Shown: piece by piece, positions 15,911 to 24,165 of the stretch
How the letters are laid out: the number at the start of each line of letters is the position of its first letter
Position numbering within the stretch: the stretch's first letter is position 1
Source of the DNA: JAWLAT01 sp041395325
Lineage (GTDB): Bacteria > Pseudomonadota > Gammaproteobacteria > Xanthomonadales > SZUA-5
Assembly: GCA_041395325.1 (NCBI GenBank)
Contig: JAWLAT010000021.1
Coordinates: 1-64,000 of the forward strand
Length of the DNA stretch: 64,000 nt
Reading direction: 5' to 3'
Notes under the pieces: model-generated
What the model saw: the letters and a program-made list of their open reading frames with translations, nothing else
Databases searched by the model: none
What the model was told of the DNA's origin: nothing
Program-made: the position numbers and the translations under genes

Positions 15911-16897
15911 TTACCGGGTCGGCGATTCGTTGCTGCAGCCGCTGCCCAGCAGACGATTGACCGTTCGCTGATAGCGATACTGGCCCTGCTCGCCATCAGA
16001 CTGACGAACCCAGTCCAGATTCATGTGCTGGCAGGAGGTGAAGCTGATCGTGGCTTCGCCCCAGGGCGTTCCGCTGACATCGGAGGGACTGAACTCCTGG
16101 CCAAAGCGCGCACCGGAAAACGTCTGCAGAGGCACCTGAATGCGCGTGTCGCGCCCGGCAAAGTCGGCAACGCCGTAGATCCACAAGGGCTGACCGTTGT
16201 CGTAGGTGTACCAGGACACCTGCAATACCTTGCGCTCGTCAACCTGGCCCACTTCGATCAGCGCACCTTCTCCTGCGCGCTCAGGGTCGAAATAACTGCC
16301 GCTGAAATCACCGTGCGGGGGCAATTCGCCGGTGCTGAGCGGGTCGCCACGGAAAGGGCCGGCGACGAAGCGGTAAAAACCCGGATGAAGATCGTTCGGG
16401 CGGGTGACGTCCCAATAGAATTCAAATTCCTCGTCGTCATTGAACTGGAAGTCGGGATCATCGATGTGAATCAGCAGTCCCGTCGGCTCCGTCAGGACGC
16501 CGCAGAACTCACCACCATCGCTGCCATCGACTTCACGCACCAAGCGATATTGCGAGGTGCTCATGCCATTCTGGATGATTCTGGCCTGGCCGCCACAGAC
16601 GAAGGGCGAGCCCTCCAAGGGAGTGTAGGCCAGCACGATCTGGCTCTTGGTGCCACCACAGGGTTGCCGCCAATGCTCGAACAGCATCATGGATCCCGTC
16701 TGACCGAAATTGCTGAACGATGATCCACCACCCGTTCGTGGATGACGATCGACTGGAATGGGCCAGGGTACGCAATAGGGTTCGATGCCAGCGGCGGCCG
16801 CTTCTGCAGGCGTCGCTGCGTTTGCGGCGCCGCTCGACCAGCAAGCGAGCGTCAATGACGAGCCAACGAGTACGGCAAACAGCGCAGACTTGATCAT
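15911..16897 (-). CDS. Exported protein with SWYTYD-GQPLWIYG domain
   Basis: This 328-residue exported protein has a signal peptide at about residues 1-28 (ends GAANA). Its C-terminal part carries FDPERAGEGALIEVGQ and VSWYTYDNGQPLWIYGVADF, a module frequent, to my knowledge, in exported Lysobacterales proteins. This suggests a beta-rich domain related to those at 14640 and 38289. The N-terminal 220 residues (FEHWRQPCGG, ARIIQNGMSTSQYRLV, FYWDVTRPNDLHPGFYRFV) are not recognised. The ATG at 16897 is chosen for a GGAG site 7 bases upstream; the frame is open further. Six cysteines lie in the mature part. Function unknown. Confidence 0.75.
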   Translation of the reverse strand: MIKSALFAVLVGSSLTLACWSSGAANAATPAEAAAAGIEPYCVPWPIPVDRHPRTGGGSSFSNFGQTGSMMLFEHWRQPCGGTKSQIVLAYTPLEGSPFVCGGQARIIQNGMSTSQYRLVREVDGSDGGEFCGVLTEPTGLLIHIDDPDFQFNDDEEFEFYWDVTRPNDLHPGFYRFVAGPFRGDPLSTGELPPHGDFSGSYFDPERAGEGALIEVGQVDERKVLQVSWYTYDNGQPLWIYGVADFAGRDTRIQVPLQTFSGARFGQEFSPSDVSGTPWGEATISFTSCQHMNLDWVRQSDGEQGQYRYQRTVNRLLGSGCSNESPTR

Positions 16898-17347
16898 CAA
16901 GGGATCTCCGGCGATTTCCCGCAACGCTAGGCCGGGATTCCGGATCACGCAATAAACGCCGGTCAAGGCATGGCCCTGTTCTCAACCGAGTGGCTGCAGC
17001 CACGGGCGGGTCACAGTTTGGTGAGATGGCGACGCATTGGCGAGCGCTTATGCTCGCTGCCACGCGCAGTCAGGGCAGCATGCATGGCCGCCGTCCGACC
17101 AACACAAGCCTGCCAGCGCTTCGCCCTTGCGGCCATGGTCTCGATGAGCGCCCGTCGGTTCGCCCGGCCGTCCAGACCGCACGCACCAGTGCTCCAGCAC
17201 CACGCCGGGCAGGCGACGAAGCGCTATCGCCAGGCACGCCGGTTGGTTTGTTCACAATGCCGACGATCCGGCGGTCGATCCTCCCGCTATTTCCGCAATC
17301 AGCGCGCTGCTAACGTACGCAGAGTGTGGTCACTGCAGAGGACTGGG
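16898..17347. other. Divergent intergenic region
   Basis: These 450 bases separate two divergently transcribed exported-protein genes. The plus frame is open for most of it, but there is no start with a ribosome binding site and no protein-like sequence. Promoters for both genes should lie here; I cannot place them. Confidence 0.45.
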
Positions 17348-20300
17348 ATGAGCGTCAAGGGGCGGGTTGGCGTTGGTTTCGTGGCACGTGGCCTGGGTCT
17401 GGCCCTGGTGCTGTTCTGGAGTGGCGCCGGCCTGGCTCAGACGCACGCGCAACCGGATCAGACAGTACAGGGCGTGCCGGAGATCGGCGCGGAGGGCATC
17501 ACCGAGTCGATGGCCGAGATCTCGACCCGAGCGCAGGCGGCCGATCTGCTGCCGCGCGAACTGATGGTGCGACCGGAGTTTCCCAACACGCGCCGTCCAG
17601 TCGACGATCCAGCGGCACCGGCGATCAGTCGCTGGCCTGAAGCGTCGCCAGCCGAGCCTGGCGCGGGTGATGCTTCGCCGACCCGCGCGCCGCAGAGCAT
17701 CGGACTGTCCTTCACCGGGGCCACGCTGGCCGATACGGGCTCCTTCCCTCCGGACACAATGGGCGCGGTCGGTCCCACGCAGTTCATCGTCGCGGTCAAT
17801 GGCCGGCTGCGCTCCTTCAACAAGACCACCGGCGCGGCCGATGGGGCACTCAACAGCTCGATGGACGCCTTTTTTGCCTCGGTGATGACGCCGGTGTCGC
17901 CGCCGGTGGTGCTGACCTTCACCTCCGATCCACGGGTCCGTTACGACCGTCTGTCCGGTCGCTGGATCATCATCATCATCGACGTGCCCTGCACCAATGC
18001 CACCTGTTCCAGCACGGCGCCCAATCGGGTGCTGGTCGCGGTCAGCAATGGCCCCACCATCACCAACGCGTCGAACTTCACCTTCTTCCAGTTCCAGATC
18101 TCTGGCTCCAACTTTGCCGACTATCCGACCCTGGGCATCGACGACCAGGCGCTCTACATCGGCGCCAACATGTTCACCTCGGCCGGTGCTTTCGCCGGCA
18201 CCGATGCGGCCGTGGTGCGCAAGTCCTCGATCCTGGGCGCCGGCCCGATCGTCTTCACCAACTTCACCGGTCTGGCCGTCGGTTCCGGTGCCGGGCCATT
18301 CACCCCGCAAGGTGTGGACAACTACGACCCGGCGGCAACCCAGGGCTATTTCATCGGCGTGGACAACGCCACCTTCAGCACGCTGATGGTGCGGCGAGTC
18401 AGCACACCTGGCGGCACGCCAACGCTGTCGGGCAACATTTCGCTGACCGTCCCGACCACCACCTTCCCCAACCCGGTCACGCATCTGGGCAATACCGGTG
18501 GCAACAACGGACGTCTGGACGCGCTGGATGATCGCCTCTACGCCGCCCATATTCGCAACGGCCGTCTGTGGACGGCACACAGCTTCCGCGTCAGCAGTGC
18601 CGGTGTGGCCAGCACTGCAGCGGGGGCCCGCAATGCGACGCGCTGGTATGAGATCGGCAACCTGACGACCACGCCGACGCTGATCCAGTCCGGCACCGTC
18701 TTTTCCAATGCCGCCGCCCTGGCCGACGCGCAACAGTATTGGATTCCGTCGGTGATGGTCTCCGGCCAGGGACATGCAGCGCTCGGTTTCAGCGCCGCGG
18801 GCACCAACTTCCGCATCGATGGCGCCACCGTCGGCCGCCTGGCGACCGACACGCTCGGCACCACCCAGGGCGCACCGGTGCGCTACACCAACAGCAGCGC
18901 CGCCTACAACCCGCCCAGCGATCCCGGTGGCAGCGGTGGACGACGCTGGGGTGACTATTCCTATACCAGTCTGGATCCCCTGGACGACATGACCATGTGG
19001 ACCATCCAGGAGTTCTGCGACTCGCCCAACTCCTACGGCGTGCGCGCGGTCAAGCTGATGGCGCCGCCACCGACCCTGTCGGCCTGTGGCATGACCACCG
19101 AACTGCCCACCGGGGTCGCGACCGATGTAGTCCTCACTGGCACCGGCATCTACGATCCGCCGGCCACGCTGGCGGACCGGATCGCGCTGAGCGCCAATGT
19201 GTCCGGCAGCGGCATCACGGTGAATTCCGTGACCTTCAATTCACCCACCTCGGCCACGGTCAACCTCACCGCGGGGCCAGGCGCCAGCACCGGTCCGGTG
19301 ACGATCACGCTGGTCAATCCGGACGGCCAGACCGTCATGGATGCCAGCTGCGCGACCGTCCCGGTACCGACGGCGACAGCCACGGTCAGCATCAATGATG
19401 TGACGTTGATCGAAGGCGACAGTGGCACCACCAATGCCGTCTTCACGATCACCCGCAGCAACAACAGCACCGCTTTCAGCCTGACCTACGCCACCGCCAA
19501 TGACACCGCCGTCGCCCCCAGCGACTATGTCACGGCCTCGGGCACGCGCTCTTTCCTCGCCGGTGCGGGGCAGCCGCTGAGTCAGACGATCAACGTACCG
19601 ATCGAGGGCGATTTGCGGGTGGAACTGGACGAGAGCTTCCTGCTCAATCTGGGTCCGCCGAGCAATGTCTCCGGCACCACCACCCTCAGCGATGGGCAGG
19701 GCGTGGGCACCATCACCAACGACGACTCGGCCGTGGTCCGCTTCAATCCGGTCGCGGTCAGCGAATCCGAGGCCAATTCGCCGATGGCCTTCACCGTGAC
19801 GCTGAGCCGCCCGGTGCAGTCCGGGGTCAGCCTGGATGTGGACAGTGCCTTCGGCACCGCGACCGCGGCCGATTTCACCCCGATCAGCGGTGGCAGCGTC
19901 AACTTCCCAGCCAACAACAACACCGCACAAACGGTCGAGGTCACGCTCAACAACGACGCCTTGATCGAGGGTGCCGAGCAGTTCACGCTGACTTTGTCGA
20001 ATCTGGTCGCCACCGGGTCGGTCACGCTGACCAACGCCACCGCGACCGGCACGATCATCGACGACGACATGGCGCAGACGACGACGACGACCATCACCAA
20101 TGTGGCGCCAGCCACCAGTGTGACCGGCCAGAGCTACACGGTCAGTGTCAATGTCGCCGGGCAATCGACCTCGCCCAACGGCACCGTCACGGTCAGCGAT
20201 GCTGCGGTCAGCTGCGGACCGGTGGCGCTGGTCGCCGGCGCTTCGCCCAACAGCACCGCCAGCTGTGCCCTGGCCAGCACCAGCGCTGGTGCCAAAACGC

Positions 20301-21385
20301 TGACGGCCAGCTATGTGCCGGCCGATGGCAGCTTCGTGGCCAGTAGCGGTACCAGCAGCCATCAGGTCAATCCCGCCGCCACGACGCTGTCGGTCAGCGG
20401 CCCGGCGCGTAGCCGCATCAACCAGCCGGTCAGCTTCAGCTTTGCGCTGAACGTGACCGCGCCGGGCACCGGCTCGCCCGCGGGCACGGTGACCCTCTCG
20501 AGTGGCGCGGCGAGTTGCCTGGTCAGCGTGCCCACCGCCACGCCCAGCTGCGCGCTGAGCCTGCCGACGCTCGGAACGCAGACAGTCAGCGCCAGCTTCC
20601 TGCCCAGCAATGGTGATTTCCTGGGATCCACCGCCAGCGGCGCCAATGCGGCGACCACGCTGGTCTTCGCGCTGGCCGATCTGGCGATCAGCAAGAGCGA
20701 CGCCGTCACCGCCTATCGCCCGGGTGATCTGCTGGTCTACACGATCGAAGTGGACAACAACGGACCGGACACGGCCGCCAACTTCCGGGTGCTCGATACG
20801 GTGCCGGCCGAACTGATCAACGTCAGCTGGACTTGTGCCGCCAGCGGTGGCGTCAGCTGTCCGCAGGCCAGCGGCACTGGCGACCTCAACGAGACCATCG
20901 CCAGCATGGCCTCCGCTGCCACGCTGATCTACACGCTGTCGGGCAACGTGTCCGGCACCCCAGGGCAGATCAGCAATACCGCCTCGCTGGCACTGCCGGC
21001 AGACACGACGGTCGAAGATCCGGTGGCCGGCAACAACAGCGCCACCGACGTCGACCAAATCGACTTCCTGTTCATGAATGGCTTCGAGACCACCACCTTG
21101 GCCGCAGGCAGCGGCAGCCAGACCATCCCGGTGCTGGCATTGCTGGGCGACATCGGTGTCGTCGCCGAGGCGGTGTACGCGCTGGAAGACGCCCAGGGCA
21201 TGGCCGTGCATGTGTATGTGCGCGTCGTCGATGAGCAGGCCAACGTGGCGCTGGCCCAGCGCGGCCATGATGGCTTGCTGCGGCTGGGGCCATGGCTACG
21301 CATCACCTCGGACCCGGTCCTCAGCTGGCGCGCCAGTGAAACGGTCGATGGCTGGGTGCTGGACTCGGCAGCGCTGGCAGAGTGA
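17348..21385 (+). CDS. Giant secreted Calx-beta/DUF11 protein with internal GFE motif
   Basis: This 1345-residue exported protein has a signal peptide at 1-29 (ends GAGLAQ). About residues 110-560 form a domain with FPPDTMGAVGPTQFI, DPRVRYDRLSGRW and WGDYSYTSLDPLDDMTMW, typical of large secreted choice-of-anchor type proteins. Two Calx-beta domains follow at about 678-795 and 797-907, each closing with a TITNDD- or TIIDDD-like turn that usually binds calcium. Two Ig-like repeats and a DUF11 domain (1111-1235) come next. FLFMNGFE ends at base 21088 but is followed by a 98-residue extra tail. Start chosen at 17348 for its GAGGA site; the frame is open to 16970. Confidence 0.85.
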   Translation: MSVKGRVGVGFVARGLGLALVLFWSGAGLAQTHAQPDQTVQGVPEIGAEGITESMAEISTRAQAADLLPRELMVRPEFPNTRRPVDDPAAPAISRWPEASPAEPGAGDASPTRAPQSIGLSFTGATLADTGSFPPDTMGAVGPTQFIVAVNGRLRSFNKTTGAADGALNSSMDAFFASVMTPVSPPVVLTFTSDPRVRYDRLSGRWIIIIIDVPCTNATCSSTAPNRVLVAVSNGPTITNASNFTFFQFQISGSNFADYPTLGIDDQALYIGANMFTSAGAFAGTDAAVVRKSSILGAGPIVFTNFTGLAVGSGAGPFTPQGVDNYDPAATQGYFIGVDNATFSTLMVRRVSTPGGTPTLSGNISLTVPTTTFPNPVTHLGNTGGNNGRLDALDDRLYAAHIRNGRLWTAHSFRVSSAGVASTAAGARNATRWYEIGNLTTTPTLIQSGTVFSNAAALADAQQYWIPSVMVSGQGHAALGFSAAGTNFRIDGATVGRLATDTLGTTQGAPVRYTNSSAAYNPPSDPGGSGGRRWGDYSYTSLDPLDDMTMWTIQEFCDSPNSYGVRAVKLMAPPPTLSACGMTTELPTGVATDVVLTGTGIYDPPATLADRIALSANVSGSGITVNSVTFNSPTSATVNLTAGPGASTGPVTITLVNPDGQTVMDASCATVPVPTATATVSINDVTLIEGDSGTTNAVFTITRSNNSTAFSLTYATANDTAVAPSDYVTASGTRSFLAGAGQPLSQTINVPIEGDLRVELDESFLLNLGPPSNVSGTTTLSDGQGVGTITNDDSAVVRFNPVAVSESEANSPMAFTVTLSRPVQSGVSLDVDSAFGTATAADFTPISGGSVNFPANNNTAQTVEVTLNNDALIEGAEQFTLTLSNLVATGSVTLTNATATGTIIDDDMAQTTTTTITNVAPATSVTGQSYTVSVNVAGQSTSPNGTVTVSDAAVSCGPVALVAGASPNSTASCALASTSAGAKTLTASYVPADGSFVASSGTSSHQVNPAATTLSVSGPARSRINQPVSFSFALNVTAPGTGSPAGTVTLSSGAASCLVSVPTATPSCALSLPTLGTQTVSASFLPSNGDFLGSTASGANAATTLVFALADLAISKSDAVTAYRPGDLLVYTIEVDNNGPDTAANFRVLDTVPAELINVSWTCAASGGVSCPQASGTGDLNETIASMASAATLIYTLSGNVSGTPGQISNTASLALPADTTVEDPVAGNNSATDVDQIDFLFMNGFETTTLAAGSGSQTIPVLALLGDIGVVAEAVYALEDAQGMAVHVYVRVVDEQANVALAQRGHDGLLRLGPWLRITSDPVLSWRASETVDGWVLDSAALAE

Positions 21386-21392
21386 AGGCTAG

Positions 21393-21423
21393 GGGCCGAG
21401 CGGGACTTCCACCCACTCGGCCC
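21393..21423. terminator. Hairpin between convergent genes
   Basis: GGGCCGAG and CTCGGCCC form an 8-bp perfect stem around a loop of about 15 bases, just after the stop at 21385 and before the convergent gene ending at 21561. There is no clear T-run, so it is a candidate bidirectional terminator only. Confidence 0.45.
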
Positions 21424-21560
21424 TCTCCCACTCGGACGGGTCAGCACGAGCCGGTCGAAGCAGACCTGGCCCTGTGAGCAGATCGCCGCTGCCTGCCCCA
21501 ATCACGCCAGGCGACGTAGCGCTGCATTGAGCACACGTGGCCTCGCCAGTCAGGCACGCC

Positions 21561-23543
21561 TCATTCAGTCGGCAGCCCCGGCGAACACCAGCGATTGCGA
21601 CAGCGCAGGTAGCGATAGGTCGCGCCGCTGTGGCTGAGGACGCCATCGCGGCCATCGACCCCGCGCAGCAGTCGTGCATTGCGGCTGAGCGAGCCGATCG
21701 GCCGCACCGCGTCGGAGCAGACCTCGTCGTCGCAGCGGGCGTAGTTGGCGCCGATCAGCACACTCGGCCGGCCATCGACACCGATCAGAATCGAGGTTCC
21801 CGGGATGCCGCCGCTGACCGACACCGGCAACTGGTCGTGGGTCGCCGAGCTGCAGTCGCGCACGTCACAGTGCGTGGTCCGAACCACCGCAGTGTTGCTG
21901 GTTGTACTGGTTCGCACGTGCGCGACGAAGGCCATGTTGTCGGCGCCCAGCACCAGGTCAATCTTGTCGGCAATGACGGTGTTGCTGACCGGACCGTACA
22001 GGCTCACTGGCGGATCACAGCTGCCCGAGGTGTTGCAGACGACGAAATCCAGCGTGTTGGCGCTGTCGTTGCGATAGGCGATCCAGAGCGGATCGAACGA
22101 GTTGATCGAGTAGACCACCGCAGCGCGACTGCCGACATCGCCAGCACTCGCCGCGGTGAACTGCGTCGCGCCGGCACACAGTGGGCTGGTGCCGCTGCAG
22201 TAGGCCACCTCCAGATCGCCAGCCACGCCGTCGTACCAGGTCAGCACCAACTGATTGCCGGCGAACAGGGTGGACATGTCGGTGAGCACCAGGCCGGGCG
22301 CGTCGATGATCTCGGTCACGCTGTAGCTGGTGCAGTCGATGTCGGCGCAGTCGAGCACGTTGATCGATCCGTCGGTGTCGTCGCCGTAGGCGATCGCTGG
22401 CCGCCCGTCCGCGCGCACCTCGATCTGCGGGTTGCGGCCGGTGATGCCGACGGTCAACAGCGTAGTGGCGACCACGCTGGTGCAACCGATGTCGACACAG
22501 CGAATCAGTTCCAGATCCCCGCCCACGTTATCGAAGTAGGCAATAAGCGGCGTGCCCCGGGCGCCAATCGCCGCGTCGAACTCGTCGCTGGCACCGTTGC
22601 CGGACAACACCTGCTGGTCGATGTTGGAGGCCAGCGCTATGCCCTCGGCCAAGGCTGGACTGCCACAGACCAGGCTGCCGTCCGCCGCCACGCCGTTGGC
22701 GAAGGCACCTGAAGGACAGCTCCCATCCACCCGCAGCTGAATTTCGGTGGTGTCGACCTTGCTGGCGTTGACCGCGCCATTGGCCAGCTCGCTGCTGCCC
22801 ACCGCGCCGGCCGCAATCTCCGACATCCCCACCGCATCGGCCATGATCTCGGCCGAACCGACCGCGTTGCTGGCGATTTCCGATTCGCCGACCGCATTGG
22901 CGGCGATTTCGGCAGCGCCCACCGCATCGGCGGCGATCTCGGCGGCGCCCACCGCATCGGCGGCGATCTCGGCGGCGCCCACGGCATCGGCGGCGATTTC
23001 CGACTCACCGACGGCATCGGCGGCAATCTCCGAGGCGCCGACCGCATTGGCGGCGATGCGGCTGGCATCCACGGCGTTGCTGGCGATCTTCGCCGTCGTG
23101 ACGGCAGCGTTGGCCAGTTCCGCGCTGGTGATGCTGGCTGGCGCGACCGTCGCGGCGAAGTCCGCGGTGCTGCTGTGCTGCGCGTAGGGTGTGGCAAACA
23201 GCAGCTGACGCGGTGCGAGTGTCGTATAGGCGCCCGTCTCATCACCGCGCCGCACACTCAGTTCCAGCCAGCGGTCGGCGCCGGTGAAGACGGCCGCGCC
23301 GGGGTCGACCTCGAGCAGGAAGCGATCGCCGTCCAGCGGCACGTCGGCAAAGTTCAGTGGCCCCACCAGCGCCGTACCGCCGCTGGTCGCGGCAAAGATT
23401 CGCACTTCGAAATCGTAAGTACCGCTGGCCGTTCCGCTGTCCTCCAGCACACCCTGATAGGTGAAGGCAGTCCCGGCGGCATGCAGCCCGCCGGGTACCG
23501 CCAAGATCAGTCCCAGGCCGAAAAGCCATGCCGTTCGCGTCAT
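21561..23543 (-). CDS. Secreted decapeptide-repeat protein
   Basis: This 660-residue exported protein has a signal peptide at 1-22 (ends GGLHA). An N-terminal region (FTYQGVLEDSGTASGTYDFEVRIF) resembles the head found in many secreted repeat proteins with tail-fibre-like stalks. Residues of about 138-258 are twelve tandem decapeptides of the form GxAEIAxxAV. The C-terminal 390 residues have recurring Cys-containing units (CVDIGCTSVVATTLL, CADIDCTSYSVTEI) that look like a propeller of about 45-residue blades. An AGGGAGA site precedes the ATG. The upstream gene ends 31 bp before, so they form an operon. It lacks the GFE terminus, which its partner carries. Confidence 0.8.
   Translation of the reverse strand: MTRTAWLFGLGLILAVPGGLHAAGTAFTYQGVLEDSGTASGTYDFEVRIFAATSGGTALVGPLNFADVPLDGDRFLLEVDPGAAVFTGADRWLELSVRRGDETGAYTTLAPRQLLFATPYAQHSSTADFAATVAPASITSAELANAAVTTAKIASNAVDASRIAANAVGASEIAADAVGESEIAADAVGAAEIAADAVGAAEIAADAVGAAEIAANAVGESEIASNAVGSAEIMADAVGMSEIAAGAVGSSELANGAVNASKVDTTEIQLRVDGSCPSGAFANGVAADGSLVCGSPALAEGIALASNIDQQVLSGNGASDEFDAAIGARGTPLIAYFDNVGGDLELIRCVDIGCTSVVATTLLTVGITGRNPQIEVRADGRPAIAYGDDTDGSINVLDCADIDCTSYSVTEIIDAPGLVLTDMSTLFAGNQLVLTWYDGVAGDLEVAYCSGTSPLCAGATQFTAASAGDVGSRAAVVYSINSFDPLWIAYRNDSANTLDFVVCNTSGSCDPPVSLYGPVSNTVIADKIDLVLGADNMAFVAHVRTSTTSNTAVVRTTHCDVRDCSSATHDQLPVSVSGGIPGTSILIGVDGRPSVLIGANYARCDDEVCSDAVRPIGSLSRNARLLRGVDGRDGVLSHSGATYRYLRCRNRWCSPGLPTE
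22771..23130 (-). repeat. Twelve tandem 30-bp coding repeats
   Basis: Twelve 30-bp units run without gaps inside the 21561-23543 gene and encode decapeptides such as GAAEIAADAV, GESEIAADAV and GSAEIMADAV. The units at 22921 and 22951 are identical, which points to recent slippage or unequal exchange. The predicted product is a regular stalk, either coiled coil or beta-solenoid. Confidence 0.9.
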
Positions 23544-23574
23544 CGGTGCATCTCCCTGGCGCCAGCCGGCGCCC

Positions 23575-23859
23575 TCAGTCTTCGAAGCCATCGGCAAAGA
23601 TCAGCGGTGGAAGTGCCTCCGTCTGTTCCGCCCAGAAGCCCCCCTTGACCACAAAAGCGCCACCGCTCAGTCGACCGGCGTCGGCCTGGCCGAGGGTCTG
23701 ATCGCTGCCGAAGTCACCTGCGGCTGCGGTGCCGCTGCCACCGGCGACGACCGATCGCGAGATGCGGAAATCACCACCGGATTGCCCGGTCGCACTGCTC
23801 GCGGCCAACGCGATGACCACCAGCAACACAAGGGTCCGATGAGAGCCCGAGCCGACCAT
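23575..23859 (-). CDS. Small exported protein with C-terminal GFE motif
   Basis: This 94-residue exported protein has a signal peptide of about 26 residues (ends SSATG), then GGDFRISRSVVAGGSGTAAAG, LGQADAGRLSGGAF and VVKGGFW. This pattern recurs in many exported proteins ahead of a C-terminal sorting tail. The chain ends PLIFADGFED, the shared motif. The ATG at 23859 is preferred because a GGAG lies 6-7 bases before it; a GTG at 23871 is the alternative. It is the first gene of an operon with the decapeptide-repeat protein. It is almost only a signal peptide, a short linker and the motif, so it is a minimal test case for that motif. Confidence 0.8.
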   Translation of the reverse strand: MVGSGSHRTLVLLVVIALAASSATGQSGGDFRISRSVVAGGSGTAAAGDFGSDQTLGQADAGRLSGGAFVVKGGFWAEQTEALPPLIFADGFED

Positions 23860-24165
23860 GGAACGCTCCACTGCTTGCCTGCGCTCACAGCCTGCCGATC
23901 GGCGCTGCGCCAGTCTTGACGAGAGTCTGACGGGTCATGACGGAGTCGCTACCTGACGCAGCTGCTGAGATCTCCGTCGCAATCTGCGGGCCGAAGGCCA
24001 AGCCGCGCCGCGCAATGGACAGGCGTCCTCGACCTGCTGAGCAGGCCGTCAAGCAACCAAGCGGTGAACCAGCCCGCACACCGCACTGACCACCCGCAGG
24101 TATCGATCGCCTAAGATCCTGCTGATATTCCAGCCGGCCAAGGCCGGCGTCGCGGAGCAGATCGC

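Noticed and set aside
16970..17347. N-terminal extension of the Calx-beta giant
   Set aside because: The extension lacks a start with a ribosome binding site and would bury the signal peptide that begins at 17348.
19241..21268. 675-codon minus-strand frame
   Set aside because: Antisense of the Calx-beta/DUF11 gene; Arg/Gly/Asp-rich low-complexity translation.
22771..23130. CRISPR-like array of 30-bp units
   Set aside because: Units abut without spacers, keep a reading frame and encode decapeptides inside a gene.
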